From: Shewanella sp. 1CM18E
GTDB lineage: Bacteria > Pseudomonadota > Gammaproteobacteria > Enterobacterales > Shewanellaceae
DNA length: 64,000 nucleotides
NCBI RefSeq assembly: GCF_023161665.1
Contig: NZ_JALNTW010000007.1
Location: 177,074 to 241,073, forward strand
Reading direction: 5' to 3'
Position 1 is the first letter of the stretch. Each line of letters begins with the position of its first letter. The notes below the pieces were generated by a model. The model was not told the origin of the DNA and ran no database searches. It saw only the letters and a list, made by a program, of their open reading frames with translations. Shown in pieces: positions 1-9,054 of this stretch. The translations under genes were made by a program, and so were the position numbers.

Positions 1-414
1 AACATTGATGATGCATTAGTGTTTAACCTAAGCAACAATGCTTTAGGATCTGTAAAAGCTGGTACTGCGATTTTCTTTAGAGGAGTCAAGATAGGTCAAG
101 TTGATACCTATGAGCTTTCACAGCAAGGAACAGGTGTTGTGATGCAGGCGCATATCAAAAACAAATATAAGCACTTGGTAAATAGTACTAGCGTATTTTG
201 GGACCTATCAGGCGTTAAAGTCGATGTTGGGTTATTCTCAGGCGCTCAAATTGAAACAGGTTCACTAGAAACCATTCTTGCTGGCGGCATTGGTGTTGCG
301 ACAGAGATGCCAACTTCTGCGGCGAACAAGATATCAAGTGAGCAAAAAACATTTAAGCTTAACAAACAGCTCGAACCAGAATGGCTAAACTGGGCGCCTA
401 ACCAAGCTCTATAA
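1..414 (+). CDS. MCE-domain lipid transport protein (PqiB/LetB type), C-terminal part
   Basis: The frame is open from base 1, so the start lies outside the window; about 137 residues are visible. The sequence 'AGTAIFFRGVKIGQVDTY' is the typical start of an MCE (MlaD-like) beta-barrel repeat, and the rest has the Gly/Leu-rich feel of the last MCE domain and tail of PqiB or LetB. Such proteins form periplasm-spanning tubes that move lipids between the membranes. In E. coli the yebS-yebT(letB)-rsmF order is known; rsmF lies close by here too, so LetB is the favoured reading, but PqiB cannot be excluded from the tail alone. A strong terminator follows 16 bases after the stop. Confidence 0.8.
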   Translation, partial: NIDDALVFNLSNNALGSVKAGTAIFFRGVKIGQVDTYELSQQGTGVVMQAHIKNKYKHLVNSTSVFWDLSGVKVDVGLFSGAQIETGSLETILAGGIGVATEMPTSAANKISSEQKTFKLNKQLEPEWLNWAPNQAL

Positions 415-430
415 ACTGCCAGAAAGTATA

Positions 431-460
431 AAAAAGCGAGGCTTCATGCCTCGCTTTTTT
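431..460 (+). terminator. Bidirectional intrinsic terminator
   Basis: Perfect stem AAAAAGCGAGGC / GCCTCGCTTTTT around a 5-base loop, T-run on both strands. It ends the MCE gene on the plus strand and can also stop transcription of the minus-strand SpmA/SpmB-like gene. Confidence 0.9.
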
Positions 461-520
461 ATCGATGAAATCTAACCTAACTAAAAGCCCTGTTATGCCT
501 AGTCTTGACTTCTGGCAGTA

Positions 521-1747
521 TTATCCATAAAACTGATAACACACTAAAATTGCCGCGATAATCCCTGCCAAGTCAGCAAATAAACCACAAGCCAGTGCAT
601 GGCGCCCATTACGGATCCCTACTGCGCCAAAGTACACTGCCAATACATAAAAGGTCGTTTCGGTACTCCCCTGTAAAATCGCTGCTAAACGCCCAGCAAA
701 TGAATCTACACCGTAATGTTGCATAGTCTCTAGCATCATTGCACGGGCGCCTGAGCCACTAAATGGCTTCATAATTGCTGTGGGCATAGCATCTACAAAA
801 CGTACGTCTCCCCCCGCAAAAGCAACAAAGCCAGCAATGATTTGCAATAGGTAATCTAAAGCGCCAGATGCCCTCAGTAAGGCAATTGCCAGTAACATAG
901 CGAGTAAATAGGGGATTAACTTAATTGATTGAGCAAAGCCCTCTTTTGCGCCTTCGATGAATTCATCATAAACGGCGACTTTTCGTATGCCTGCCACTAA
1001 AACAAAGCTGAAGATAAGTAGCAGCAAAATGCCGTTACCAAGTGCGGTACTCACCTCACCTATTGCCGTAACCGTTAACGTGCTGAGATAAAAAACTAAC
1101 CCTATTATCGAAGATAAAATAACGCCCGCATAAGCAAGCACCACAGCATTTAGTAACGATAAACGCTGCACAAGTGCAACGATAGTGAGTCCCGCCAATG
1201 TTGATGCAGTAGTAGCGAGTAATATTGGCAAAAATATATCAGCTGGCGCCGCTGCGCCTTGTTGAGCACGATATAAAAACACAGTTACCGGCACTAATGT
1301 TATTGACGATGTGTTTAAGACTAAAAATAGAATTTGCGCGTTAGTTGCAACATGCTTATTTGGGTTCAATGTTTGCAGATCTTGCATCGCCTTAAGTCCC
1401 AAAGGCGTTGCAGCGTTATCTAATCCGAGCATATTCGCGGTAAGATTCATGGTTACACTGCCATATGCAGGATGCCCTCGCGGCACTTCAGGCATCAGCT
1501 TTGAAAGCAGTGGTTCAAACATACGTGAAAAAACAGCGACAACTCCAGCCTTTTCACCAACGCGCATTAATCCCATCCACAGCGACAATACACCAACTAA
1601 GCCAAGGGCAATTTCAGCTGCAAGTTTAGCGCTTGAAAAAATGGCATCAACACTTTGAGAAAGCACTTGTGTTTGCCCTGTTAGCAACTGAACAAATATC
1701 GCCAATAATGCGGTAGCAAAAAAGCCAAACCAGATCTTATTTAGCAC
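521..1747 (-). CDS. SpmA/SpmB-like nucleoside-recognition (Gate) domain membrane protein
   Basis: A 408-residue integral membrane protein with about ten hydrophobic segments. Residues about 40-200 resemble SpmA (motifs GLVGVLSLWMGLMRVGEKAG, MNLTANMLGLDNAATPLG) and the C-terminal half resembles SpmB (GAKEGFAQSIKLIPYLLAML, SGALDYLL, and the conserved run around MPTAIMKPFSGSGARAMM). In Bacillus these are two separate spore-maturation proteins; here they are fused, as is usual in Gram-negative non-sporulators. The substrate is unknown. The start is GTG at 1747 with a weak AAGAG site. It is divergent from rsmF with 59 bases between the starts. Confidence 0.82.
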   Translation of the reverse strand: MLNKIWFGFFATALLAIFVQLLTGQTQVLSQSVDAIFSSAKLAAEIALGLVGVLSLWMGLMRVGEKAGVVAVFSRMFEPLLSKLMPEVPRGHPAYGSVTMNLTANMLGLDNAATPLGLKAMQDLQTLNPNKHVATNAQILFLVLNTSSITLVPVTVFLYRAQQGAAAPADIFLPILLATTASTLAGLTIVALVQRLSLLNAVVLAYAGVILSSIIGLVFYLSTLTVTAIGEVSTALGNGILLLLIFSFVLVAGIRKVAVYDEFIEGAKEGFAQSIKLIPYLLAMLLAIALLRASGALDYLLQIIAGFVAFAGGDVRFVDAMPTAIMKPFSGSGARAMMLETMQHYGVDSFAGRLAAILQGSTETTFYVLAVYFGAVGIRNGRHALACGLFADLAGIIAAILVCYQFYG

Positions 1748-1806
1748 GCAATTTATCTCTTTAACTCTGTTATAATCTCAGTACTTTACCGCATTATCTT
1801 CAACAT

Positions 1807-3231
1807 ATGGCTCATTTTAATCAGAATTTTCTCGATAGTATTGAACGCGAACTCCCATCTCACCTGACAATGGACGACTTTATTGCCTATAGCAATAAAC
1901 CATTACGACTATCGATTAGGGTTAATACGCTCAAAATTAGCGTCGATTGCTTTATCGAGTTAATGGCATCTAAAGGCTGGCAGTTTGACCCAATTCCTTG
2001 GTGTGCAGAAGGCTTTTGGATCACCAATAATGTTGAGATCCAGCTAGGCAACACTATCGAGCACTTGCAGGGGTTGTTTTATATTCAAGAAGCAAGCTCT
2101 ATGCTGCCCCCAACAGCACTATTCGAGGGCAAAACAGCCGATATCACAGCCGATACTCGAGTGCTTGATATGGCTTCAGCACCGGGCTCAAAAACCACTC
2201 AAATCGCGGGATTGATGGAAAACCAAGGTCTACTTGTTGCTAACGAGTATTCAGCAAGTCGCGTTAAAGTTTTGCACGCCAATATCGCCAGAATGGGCGT
2301 ATCTAACTGTGCTTTAACTCATTTTGATGCCCGAGTATTTGGCGAATACTTATTTGAAACATTCGATTCAATTTTATTAGATGCGCCTTGTAGCGGCGAA
2401 GGCACAATCCGTAAAGATCCTGACGCACTCAAAAACTGGGATAACAACGAAAATAAAGGCATTGTTGACACTCAAAAAGCACTCATTGAATCTGCATTTT
2501 TAGCGTTAAAAGTCGGTGGTAGTCTAGTTTATTCAACTTGCGCATTGAGCCGACAAGAAAACCAAGATGTCTGCCATCATTTAAAAGCTGTATTTGGTGA
2601 TGCTGTCGAATTTATGTCATTAAAAACATTATTCCCCCATGCTGATAGAGCTTGTACCGAAGAAGGCTTTTTACATGTTTGGCCGCAGATTTACGACAGT
2701 GAAGGCTTTTTTGTCGCAAAAATTAGTAAGCTGGCTGCGGTCGAACGCCAGCAAGAAGAACCAAGAAAGCAAAAAAACTTTCCATTTACTCCTGTAAAAG
2801 CAAAACAAATAGCGGAACTAGAAAGCTATTTCAAAGATACGTTCGGTATTACTTTGCCAAAAGATGCTGAGATTATGGAGCGTGACTTAGAGTATTGGTT
2901 ATTCCCCAAAGCCATGACGCCACTAATTGGCAAAATGCGCTTTCAGCGGATAGGGATTAAACTGGCTGATGCCCTTAAAAAAGGCTACAAGGTGCGTCAT
3001 GAGGCGATATTGGCGCTGTCCTCACCGAGTATGATTAACCTTAGCGATGAACAGGCTAAAGAGTATCTGATGGGCCGAGATATCAGTCTGCCAGAAAGAA
3101 TTAAACCTCAAGGTGAAGTTATTGTTAGCTATGCTAACGTTTCACTTGGTGTGGCTAAACATCTAGGTAATAAATTAAAAAACAATCTTCCCAGAGACTT
3201 AGTTAAAGATAAGATTGCACTTTACCTTTAG
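1807..3231 (+). CDS. rsmF: 16S rRNA m5C1407 methyltransferase RsmF
   Basis: RsmF (YebU) methylates C1407 of 16S rRNA in the 30S subunit with S-adenosylmethionine. The 474 residues match the family length. Residues 1-100 form the NOL1/NOP2/Sun N-terminal part; the SAM-binding motif LDMASAPGSKT is at 120-130; the two catalytic cysteines are visible in DAPCSGEG (Cys195) and VYSTCALS (Cys245). The C-terminal about 170 residues form the RsmF-specific RNA-binding extension. The ATG at 1807 gives the expected N terminus; no strong ribosome-binding site is seen. Confidence 0.95.
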   Translation: MAHFNQNFLDSIERELPSHLTMDDFIAYSNKPLRLSIRVNTLKISVDCFIELMASKGWQFDPIPWCAEGFWITNNVEIQLGNTIEHLQGLFYIQEASSMLPPTALFEGKTADITADTRVLDMASAPGSKTTQIAGLMENQGLLVANEYSASRVKVLHANIARMGVSNCALTHFDARVFGEYLFETFDSILLDAPCSGEGTIRKDPDALKNWDNNENKGIVDTQKALIESAFLALKVGGSLVYSTCALSRQENQDVCHHLKAVFGDAVEFMSLKTLFPHADRACTEEGFLHVWPQIYDSEGFFVAKISKLAAVERQQEEPRKQKNFPFTPVKAKQIAELESYFKDTFGITLPKDAEIMERDLEYWLFPKAMTPLIGKMRFQRIGIKLADALKKGYKVRHEAILALSSPSMINLSDEQAKEYLMGRDISLPERIKPQGEVIVSYANVSLGVAKHLGNKLKNNLPRDLVKDKIALYL

Positions 3232-3340
3232 AATAGCAGCTTGTAGACACAAATAGTTACATTTAGACCGAGTGAGCTTGAAAATAACCAGTCAAAACCT
3301 AAAAAGCTAGTCTACACTGTATAGCATCGGTTTTGACAAC

Positions 3341-3545
3341 GAGCCGCTCGGAGATTAAATGGTAGATAATAGCCACAGAACAGTGCAGTTATTATCTAAT
3401 TGAAACACAAATTTCAGTACACGATGTACTGCGAGAGTGGCTTTTACCTGATTTTACCTTAAGTGGTAATAACTGTAGCGCACGGCTCCTAGTGAGCCAT
3501 TCCCCTAGACCCAGAACAATTGGAATAGTTTTGGGTCTTTTTTTG
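3341..3545 (+). ncRNA. Candidate structured RNA (unidentified)
   Basis: The 345-base gap after rsmF has no convincing ORF but holds a series of perfect small hairpins on the plus strand: TAGATAATA/TATTATCTA (3363-3371 with 3390-3398), CAGTACA/TGTACTG around CGA (3415-3431), TTACC/GGTAA (3454-3469) and GGCTC/GAGCC (3484-3498). A T-tailed terminator hairpin then ends at about 3544. GCCAC at 3372 could instead pair with GTGGC at 3437. It could be an independent sRNA or a long 3' UTR of rsmF. A TTGACA lies at 3334-3339 but no good -10 is spaced from it. I do not recognise it as 6S, tmRNA, RNase P, CsrB or GcvB. The 5' end given is a guess. Confidence 0.4.
3507..3544 (+). terminator. Intrinsic terminator ending the structured region
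   Basis: Stem AGACCCA/TGGGTCT extended by AAC/GTT, followed by seven T on the plus strand. There is no T-run on the other strand, so it serves plus-strand transcription (rsmF or the candidate RNA), not ycfH. Confidence 0.85.
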
Positions 3546-3576
3546 TCTGAAATTTGAGATGAACTCACGGCAATGA

Positions 3577-4365
3577 TTAACGCCCAGCTAAACGAGCCGC
3601 ATCTTTGAATAATTTAAAGAAGTTTTCAGTCGTGTAGTCTGCTAGTTCAGGGTATTTCTCCCCTCTCAGCTCAGCAACAAACTCAGCAACATCTCTCACA
3701 AAAGCAGGTTGGTTCTCTTTACCACGGTGCGGCACTGGTGCCAAATACGGTGAGTCGGTTTCGACCAAAAGTCTATCTTTTGGAACCTTTCTGATCACTG
3801 TACGCAGATCACCAGCATTTTTAAAAGTCACAATACCCGATACTGAAATATAGAAACCAAGATCCAATGCTTCCTTAGCCATTTCCCAACTTTCAGTAAA
3901 GCAATGAAGTACACCGCCGACACGGTCAGCATTACCACGCTTTAAGAAGTTAATGGTGTCTTCGCGGGCATCGCGAGTATGAATAATAAGAGGCTTATCT
4001 ACTTTTACCGCTAGATCTATTTGCTGCTCAAAACATTGCTGCTGTAGCGCTTTGGTTTCATTCGCATAAAAGTAATCAAGACCTGTTTCGCCAATCGCAA
4101 TGACTTTTTCATCGCGGGCAAACTGCTCAACTTCTTCAATGTTTAGGCCATCTTGTACATCTAACGGGTGTACGCCCGCTGACAAAAAGACTTCATCAAA
4201 CGCAGCCATTTTTTGCTTCATATCAGTAAAGCCTTGTTGGCGAACGTTAACGCAAAGGAAATAGGCAATATCACGAGCTTTAGCAGCTGTAATAATTTCT
4301 TGAAGAGAAGCCTGATCTGGCGCTATTTTAAGACGGTCTAAATGACAGTGTGAATCGATAAGCAC
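3577..4365 (-). CDS. ycfH: TatD-family metal-dependent hydrolase (YcfH type)
   Basis: A 262-residue TatD/YcfH-type amidohydrolase fold (TIM barrel, two metals); family members are DNases or D-aminoacyl-tRNA-related hydrolases. Visible metal motifs are DSHCHLD (His6, His8), AIGETGLDY, IIHTRDA, LHCFTES and VETDSPYLAP. The length is standard. The start is GTG at 4365, placed by the conserved MLIDSHCH opening. It closes the mrp-udk-pabC-mltG-tmk-holB-pilZ string, matching E. coli where ycfH follows holB. Which of the TatD paralogues it is rests on this context. Confidence 0.93.
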   Translation of the reverse strand: MLIDSHCHLDRLKIAPDQASLQEIITAAKARDIAYFLCVNVRQQGFTDMKQKMAAFDEVFLSAGVHPLDVQDGLNIEEVEQFARDEKVIAIGETGLDYFYANETKALQQQCFEQQIDLAVKVDKPLIIHTRDAREDTINFLKRGNADRVGGVLHCFTESWEMAKEALDLGFYISVSGIVTFKNAGDLRTVIRKVPKDRLLVETDSPYLAPVPHRGKENQPAFVRDVAEFVAELRGEKYPELADYTTENFFKLFKDAARLAGR

Positions 4366-4410
4366 TATAAAAACCCAACAAACAACAAAAAGGACAGCAA
4401 GTCTACCCAG

Positions 4411-4737
4411 CTACATAGTGCAGGTCAAATCTGCAGAGGCAAGCTCACTCGAAAGTAGCTGTTCGATATGGTGCTTATGAAAATCAGGCTCGGTTAAAAT
4501 TTTTACCCCAACACCTGCTGGCCGACCACCAGATGCGCCTAACGGGTTAATCCAAACCACTGAACCACTAAAATCATATACTTGATTCATTGCTGGAAGT
4601 TGATAAGAAACCCTAACCTCTTGGCCTAACGTGAAGCTTTCAGTTGTCGTTATGAACATACCTATTGGTTTAATAAAAGGCATATAAGCGCGATAAAGCT
4701 GCTGTAAAGATTCAAATTTAACAACAAGATTTGGCAT
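4411..4737 (-). CDS. pilZ: PilZ domain protein (type IV pilus assembly)
   Basis: A 108-residue single PilZ domain (F-x-G-x-V-V-W motif in FSGSVVWINP, then GGRPAGVGVKI). In Pseudomonas the archetypal PilZ gene also sits directly after holB and is needed for type IV pilus biogenesis. It usually lacks the RxxxR c-di-GMP motif, and no such motif is seen here, so it probably acts by protein contact (PilB/FimX type). Start ATG at 4737, six bases after the holB stop with no strong ribosome-binding site, which suggests translational coupling. Confidence 0.88.
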   Translation of the reverse strand: MPNLVVKFESLQQLYRAYMPFIKPIGMFITTTESFTLGQEVRVSYQLPAMNQVYDFSGSVVWINPLGASGGRPAGVGVKILTEPDFHKHHIEQLLSSELASADLTCTM

Positions 4738-4743
4738 AGGGTT

Positions 4744-5661
4744 TTATTGACTCATTAACTGATTATACTCAAGCGTTAGTCCTTCGAATAACGCTAACGA
4801 ATTGACGTTAGGCATTACCGATAAGCGAGTTTCTAATTGCATCACTTTGGCAGCAAGAGTTGTTAAACTAACCCTTTTTAATGGGTCGAGATCTTGCTTT
4901 TTAACTAAAACTCTATGCAATACGAGATATAAAACTTTAAGAGCATCAGAAACTTGCTTCTCACTTACGTTGGTTAAGCTATCACACAGATGCCCAGACG
5001 ACAAACTTTGTAACCAGCCTTGCCTGTATTCCACCAAGCTTTTATCGCGCCCTGTTGCCACGGCATCTACAATCGCTAAGGGGCCACCAACAACCGGTAA
5101 GCACCAAGACAAATCCTCTGAAGTTTCCAGTTCTTGTTGTAACCACTGTTTAACCTCTGCTCTTGCGGGAAGGTTAAATGCTAAACGTTGGCAACGGCTA
5201 CTAATCGTCGCTAACAATCGACTTGGTGAATTCGCCTGTAGAAACAATATAGTATCTTTACCTGGTTCTTCCAAGGTTTTAAGCAATGCATTGGCAGAAG
5301 CTTGATTTAACCGCTCGCTATTTAAGATCACTGCAACGCGGCGGCCACCTTGTTGCGGCGTGGTCGACAACTTCTGACAAAGAGAACGAATTTGATCAAC
5401 TTTGATCTGCGCCCCATCAGCTTCAATGCGATAAAAATCAGGGTGATTATTGGCTTCAAGTAGCTGGCATGATTTACAAAAACCACAACCTCCAGTATTG
5501 CCTACTTGTTTACATAAAGCAGCCTTAGCTAACTCCAATGTAAGTTGTTCACCACCAAATCCGAGATCCATACCTAGCAGATATGCATGGCCAACCCGAT
5601 TATTTTTTAGCTGCAAACAAAAATCGGCGATAGGATCGCGTAACCACGGAAGCATAGTCAT
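4744..5661 (-). CDS. holB: DNA polymerase III subunit delta'
   Basis: HolB is the delta-prime stator of the clamp loader. The 305-residue protein has the AAA+ layout with a degenerate P-loop (LGFGGEQLT, as in real delta', which does not bind ATP), the four-cysteine zinc module ending CGFCKSC, the sensor/arginine region ALLKTLEEPG and SRCQRLAF, and a helical C-terminal collar domain. The gene lies between tmk and pilZ; its ATG is one base past the tmk stop. Confidence 0.95.
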   Translation of the reverse strand: MTMLPWLRDPIADFCLQLKNNRVGHAYLLGMDLGFGGEQLTLELAKAALCKQVGNTGGCGFCKSCQLLEANNHPDFYRIEADGAQIKVDQIRSLCQKLSTTPQQGGRRVAVILNSERLNQASANALLKTLEEPGKDTILFLQANSPSRLLATISSRCQRLAFNLPARAEVKQWLQQELETSEDLSWCLPVVGGPLAIVDAVATGRDKSLVEYRQGWLQSLSSGHLCDSLTNVSEKQVSDALKVLYLVLHRVLVKKQDLDPLKRVSLTTLAAKVMQLETRLSVMPNVNSLALFEGLTLEYNQLMSQ

Positions 5662-5662
5662 C

Positions 5663-6301
5663 TTACCAACTCAATTCTTGTAGCAAGGCAATAATGTCTT
5701 TATGCACCTCAGCCATACTTTGGCTAGCATCGACAATTTTAATTGAGTCATCAGCGTCAGCAAATTCTAAAAACGTTGCACGAGTACGATTAAAAAACTC
5801 AATCTCTTGATTTTCAATTCTATCTAACTCGCCACGGCGAGCTGCGCGCTCAAGGCCCAGCTTTGGCTCGATATCTAGATATAATGTTAAATCAGGTTTA
5901 AAGCCTTTTAGCGTTGCATCACTAATTGCAGATACTAAAGGCATAAGCCCGCGACCACCGCCTTGATACGCCAAAGACGATAGATTGTGTCTATCACCTA
6001 AAACCCATTCACCTTTCGCAAGTGCAGGCTTAATGACATTGGCAACCAATTGCGCTCTTGCTGCGTAAAATAGCAAGCACTCTGCTTCATCACATAAAGG
6101 ATCATCTTCATTAGCCACTTTGACTAAATCACGCATTTGCTCCGCAAGTGGCGTACCACCAGGCTCACGTGTACAAACCGGTGCTTTGCCTGTGTGTTTT
6201 TCGATAAAGTCTCTAACCAGAGCAATTGCGCTTGATTTACCCGCACCTTCAAGCCCTTCGATAACAATAAATTTTGCGCTATTTTGTGTATTCGTATTCA
6301 T
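5663..6301 (-). CDS. tmk: Thymidylate kinase
   Basis: dTMP kinase, making dTDP for DNA synthesis. The 212 residues carry the P-loop GLEGAGKS (16-23), the TREPGGT motif, the DR motif in [17 protein letters not shown] and the lid region [13 protein letters not shown]. The start ATG overlaps the mltG stop in an ATGA arrangement (four bases), so the two are translationally coupled. Confidence 0.97.
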   Translation of the reverse strand: MNTNTQNSAKFIVIEGLEGAGKSSAIALVRDFIEKHTGKAPVCTREPGGTPLAEQMRDLVKVANEDDPLCDEAECLLFYAARAQLVANVIKPALAKGEWVLGDRHNLSSLAYQGGGRGLMPLVSAISDATLKGFKPDLTLYLDIEPKLGLERAARRGELDRIENQEIEFFNRTRATFLEFADADDSIKIVDASQSMAEVHKDIIALLQELSW

Positions 6302-7305
6302 CGATTTCTCTGATATTTATTCACTGCTCGATTGTGCTCGTTCAGTGTTTTTGAAAAAACATGGCTACCATCATTTCGTGACACGAAATAAAAATAATCA
6401 ACATCCGCTGGGTGCGCTGCAGCTTGAATGGCCGCTAAACTCGGAGCAGCGATTGGCGTTGGTGGTAATCCATTAATTCTATATGTATTAAATGCGGTCG
6501 TTTCACGAAGGTCTTTACGGGTGATATTGCCATTATACCTATCGCCCATGCCGTATATAACTGTTGGATCAGTTTGTAAACGCATACCTTTACGTAATCG
6601 ATTAACAAATACCGCTGCGATCCACGGCCGCTCGCTCGCTTTGCCGGTCTCTTTTTCAATAATTGAGGCTAAAATAAGTAGCTCATAAGCTGATTTAAGC
6701 GGTAAACCTTCTTGCCTACCCTGCCAGGCTTTATCTAACTCAAGTTGCATTTTTAAATAACTTTTATTCAGTAATGCCTTCTCGCTACTTCCAGCAATGT
6801 AATGATAAGTATCGGGGAAAAACTTACCCTCTGGCAGTCCTGAATCATCGCCATTTTCTCGTAAAATCTGTGCAAAAACATCTTCACCTATTGTCAATCT
6901 AGGTTGTTGTTTAAGTACCTCCTGCCACTCTTTTACTGTTTGACCTTCTAGCAAGGTTACGCCGAAGGATTTTTCTTTGCCGCTTACGATTTTAGCAAGC
7001 AAAGTATTGACCGTGTCATTAGGATTTACATCATAAAGGCCTGAACGAATGCGTGCCAATTCAGGCTTTATGCGTACCAACCACTTAAGCTTCCATCCTT
7101 CTTCGATCAGTTGCTCAGACTCTAATGCACTAATAAACTGATTAAAGTTAGTGCCGCGCTTTATGTCTAGTTCTTTAGATTCTGTTAATTTAACTGGCGT
7201 TTCGCCATAAGCCAGCAGAGTTTGATAACCCCAGTAACCGCCAATTGCCGCAACGGTTAACAGCGTAAATAATACTGCGAATAATCCTATTATTACTTTT
7301 TTCAT
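6298..7305 (-). CDS. mltG: Endolytic murein transglycosylase MltG
   Basis: MltG (YceG) cuts nascent glycan strands in the inner membrane and sets strand length. The 335 residues start with a single membrane anchor (about residues 5-26), then a LysM-like segment, then the YceG catalytic domain with the active-site Glu in [14 protein letters not shown], the conserved [12 protein letters not shown] and the C-terminal ANPxx-like stretch [14 protein letters not shown]. It overlaps pabC by ATGA and tmk by ATGA. Confidence 0.96.
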   Translation of the reverse strand: MKKVIIGLFAVLFTLLTVAAIGGYWGYQTLLAYGETPVKLTESKELDIKRGTNFNQFISALESEQLIEEGWKLKWLVRIKPELARIRSGLYDVNPNDTVNTLLAKIVSGKEKSFGVTLLEGQTVKEWQEVLKQQPRLTIGEDVFAQILRENGDDSGLPEGKFFPDTYHYIAGSSEKALLNKSYLKMQLELDKAWQGRQEGLPLKSAYELLILASIIEKETGKASERPWIAAVFVNRLRKGMRLQTDPTVIYGMGDRYNGNITRKDLRETTAFNTYRINGLPPTPIAAPSLAAIQAAAHPADVDYFYFVSRNDGSHVFSKTLNEHNRAVNKYQRNR

Positions 7306-8177
7306 AATGTCAGACTGAGCTGTTCTCTTACTTTAGATGTCAAAGAAGTGCGGCTAAATTGCTTATCATCAATTGCCACCACATCAATAAGCCCAAATAG
7401 GCTATTGGTTATAAAAGCATGCTGAGCCTTGGCCAGCATACTGTAATGAAAATCGCAGATTTCGACTTTATAGCCCATCTCTAGCAATTGGTAGAGCACC
7501 TGCTCACGCATCATACCAGCTACGCCAGCGAAACTTATTCTTGGGGTCATAATGACTTGTTCAACCACAAAAAAGATATTTGCCATCGATGACTCGATAA
7601 TATTGTCATCTGAGTCTATTACCAACCAGTCTTGAGCATGCTTAGGCACAGCGGCAGATTTAATTAATACTTGCTCTAAACGATTACAATGCTTGATCCC
7701 TGCAAGCTTTGACTGCCTGCCGAGTTTAATGTCTGATAAAGCTAAACTGATCCCCTCTTGCTGCCAAGTTGCATATTGAGCAGGCAGAGCATGTACTGAT
7801 ACGATTTCATTTACAATCGGCAGACCCGCTTTGCTGCTTGCGATAACGACTTCATCACCAGTAAAAGCTAAATTGTGACGAACTAAATCGATACCATAAC
7901 CTCGACCACCAGCGCCACGAGTCAGCAATAATTTAATACAAGAATCAGGATTAGCCTGAGCTAAATGGGTTAACTGTTGCTTGAGCTCCGCAGATGGAAG
8001 CCAATTAAAACCAAGTCGAAAAGCGCCTTGAATAAGACGCTCTAAATGTGCCGTCAAAAACTGGATCTGGCCTTGGTTTACTCGCATTGTTGCAAATAAA
8101 CCATCGCCGTAAGCCAACCCCCTATCTAAAGGGTTTACATTGGTATCGGGTTGTCCATTTACCCAAACGTCAGACAT
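7302..8177 (-). CDS. pabC: Aminodeoxychorismate lyase
   Basis: PabC is a class IV PLP enzyme that turns 4-amino-4-deoxychorismate into p-aminobenzoate and pyruvate for folate. The PLP lysine is seen in LAGIKHCNRLEQV and the fold-type IV motif in ESSMANIFFV. The ATG at 8177 (MSDVWVNG) has AGGA six bases upstream and is preferred over the upstream TTG at 8183. This start lies inside the end of a 66-aa ORF, overlapping by 8 bases. Confidence 0.95.
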   Translation of the reverse strand: MSDVWVNGQPDTNVNPLDRGLAYGDGLFATMRVNQGQIQFLTAHLERLIQGAFRLGFNWLPSAELKQQLTHLAQANPDSCIKLLLTRGAGGRGYGIDLVRHNLAFTGDEVVIASSKAGLPIVNEIVSVHALPAQYATWQQEGISLALSDIKLGRQSKLAGIKHCNRLEQVLIKSAAVPKHAQDWLVIDSDDNIIESSMANIFFVVEQVIMTPRISFAGVAGMMREQVLYQLLEMGYKVEICDFHYSMLAKAQHAFITNSLFGLIDVVAIDDKQFSRTSLTSKVREQLSLTL

Positions 8178-8370
8178 TAGCAATCCTGATTACTTTGACT
8201 AGCAGCTTGTTGCAGTACTTTCTCACTTGTGGCCAAAGCTTAGTTAAGCTATTTAGGCCAGTTAACTCATTATAAGGGGCGGACTGAGTTACAAAGAATT
8301 GAAACTGCTCAGCGACATCCAAAGCGTGGATGTTTAAACCTGTAGCAATCTCAATATCAGTTAAGCGCAT
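8170..8370 (-). CDS. Small hypothetical protein overlapping pabC
   Basis: A 66-residue ORF between udk and pabC on the same strand. Its TGA overlaps the pabC start region by 8 bases, and it begins 33 bases from the udk stop, so it would fill the operon exactly. The sequence begins MRLTDIEIATGLNIHALDVA and is basic near its C terminus; I recognise no domain. An AAGGGAA lies about 12 bases upstream of the ATG, rather far. It could be a real small operon gene or chance. Confidence 0.45.
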   Translation of the reverse strand: MRLTDIEIATGLNIHALDVAEQFQFFVTQSAPYNELTGLNSLTKLWPQVRKYCNKLLVKVIRIANV

Positions 8371-8403
8371 ATCCGCTAAGTTCCCTTACATGAGTAAGTT
8401 GTC

Positions 8404-9042
8404 TTATTTTGCGAGTAAATGCTGAATACGTGCTTTTAGGATATCCGTAGCGATACGGTTTTTACCACCGCGAGGCACGATGATATCAGCGTATTGCTTT
8501 GATGGTTCAATGAACTGCAAGAACATTGGACGAACAGTTTCAGTGTATTGCTGCATAACAGAATCCATTGTTCTACCACGCTCGGCCACATCACGTGATA
8601 AACGGCGCATAAAGCAGATATCCAGCGGAGTATCCATAAATACTGAAGCGTCCATCTCTTTACGAAGAGCTGGGTCTGTCAGTAGTAAGATCCCTTCTAA
8701 AATAATCACTTTTTTAGGAGTCAGTGATACTTTTTCGTCGGTACGCGTGTGCTCTTTGTAGCTATATACAGGAACATCTACCGCATTACCGGCTTTTAAC
8801 TCACGTAAGTGGCTACACAATAACTCATGGTCCAGTGCTTTAGGATGGTCGTAGTTAGTTAGTACACGCTGGTCCATAGATAAATGGCCTTGGTCGCGGT
8901 AGTATGCATCTTCTGCAATCACGCCAATTTGATCTGTACCTAAATCGCGGCAAAGCTCTTCGTAAATCGTTTTAGCGATTAAACTTTTACCCGACGCTGA
9001 CGCGCCTGCGATACCAATTACAACACAATCTTTAGAATTCAT
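8404..9042 (-). CDS. udk: Uridine kinase
   Basis: Phosphorylates uridine and cytidine in pyrimidine salvage. The 212 residues match E. coli Udk in length; P-loop GASASGKS at 13-20, the DAYYRDQ and NYDHPKALD nucleoside-binding segments, and [12 protein letters not shown] near 146-157 are visible. It starts 12 bases after the mrp stop, so both are co-transcribed. Confidence 0.97.
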   Translation of the reverse strand: MNSKDCVVIGIAGASASGKSLIAKTIYEELCRDLGTDQIGVIAEDAYYRDQGHLSMDQRVLTNYDHPKALDHELLCSHLRELKAGNAVDVPVYSYKEHTRTDEKVSLTPKKVIILEGILLLTDPALRKEMDASVFMDTPLDICFMRRLSRDVAERGRTMDSVMQQYTETVRPMFLQFIEPSKQYADIIVPRGGKNRIATDILKARIQHLLAK

Positions 9043-9054
9043 TTAAAATAGACC

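Noticed and set aside
8480..8761. Antisense ORFs inside udk, metG, holB and similar genes
   Set aside because: They are mirror frames of well-recognised genes with no ribosome-binding site or family match.
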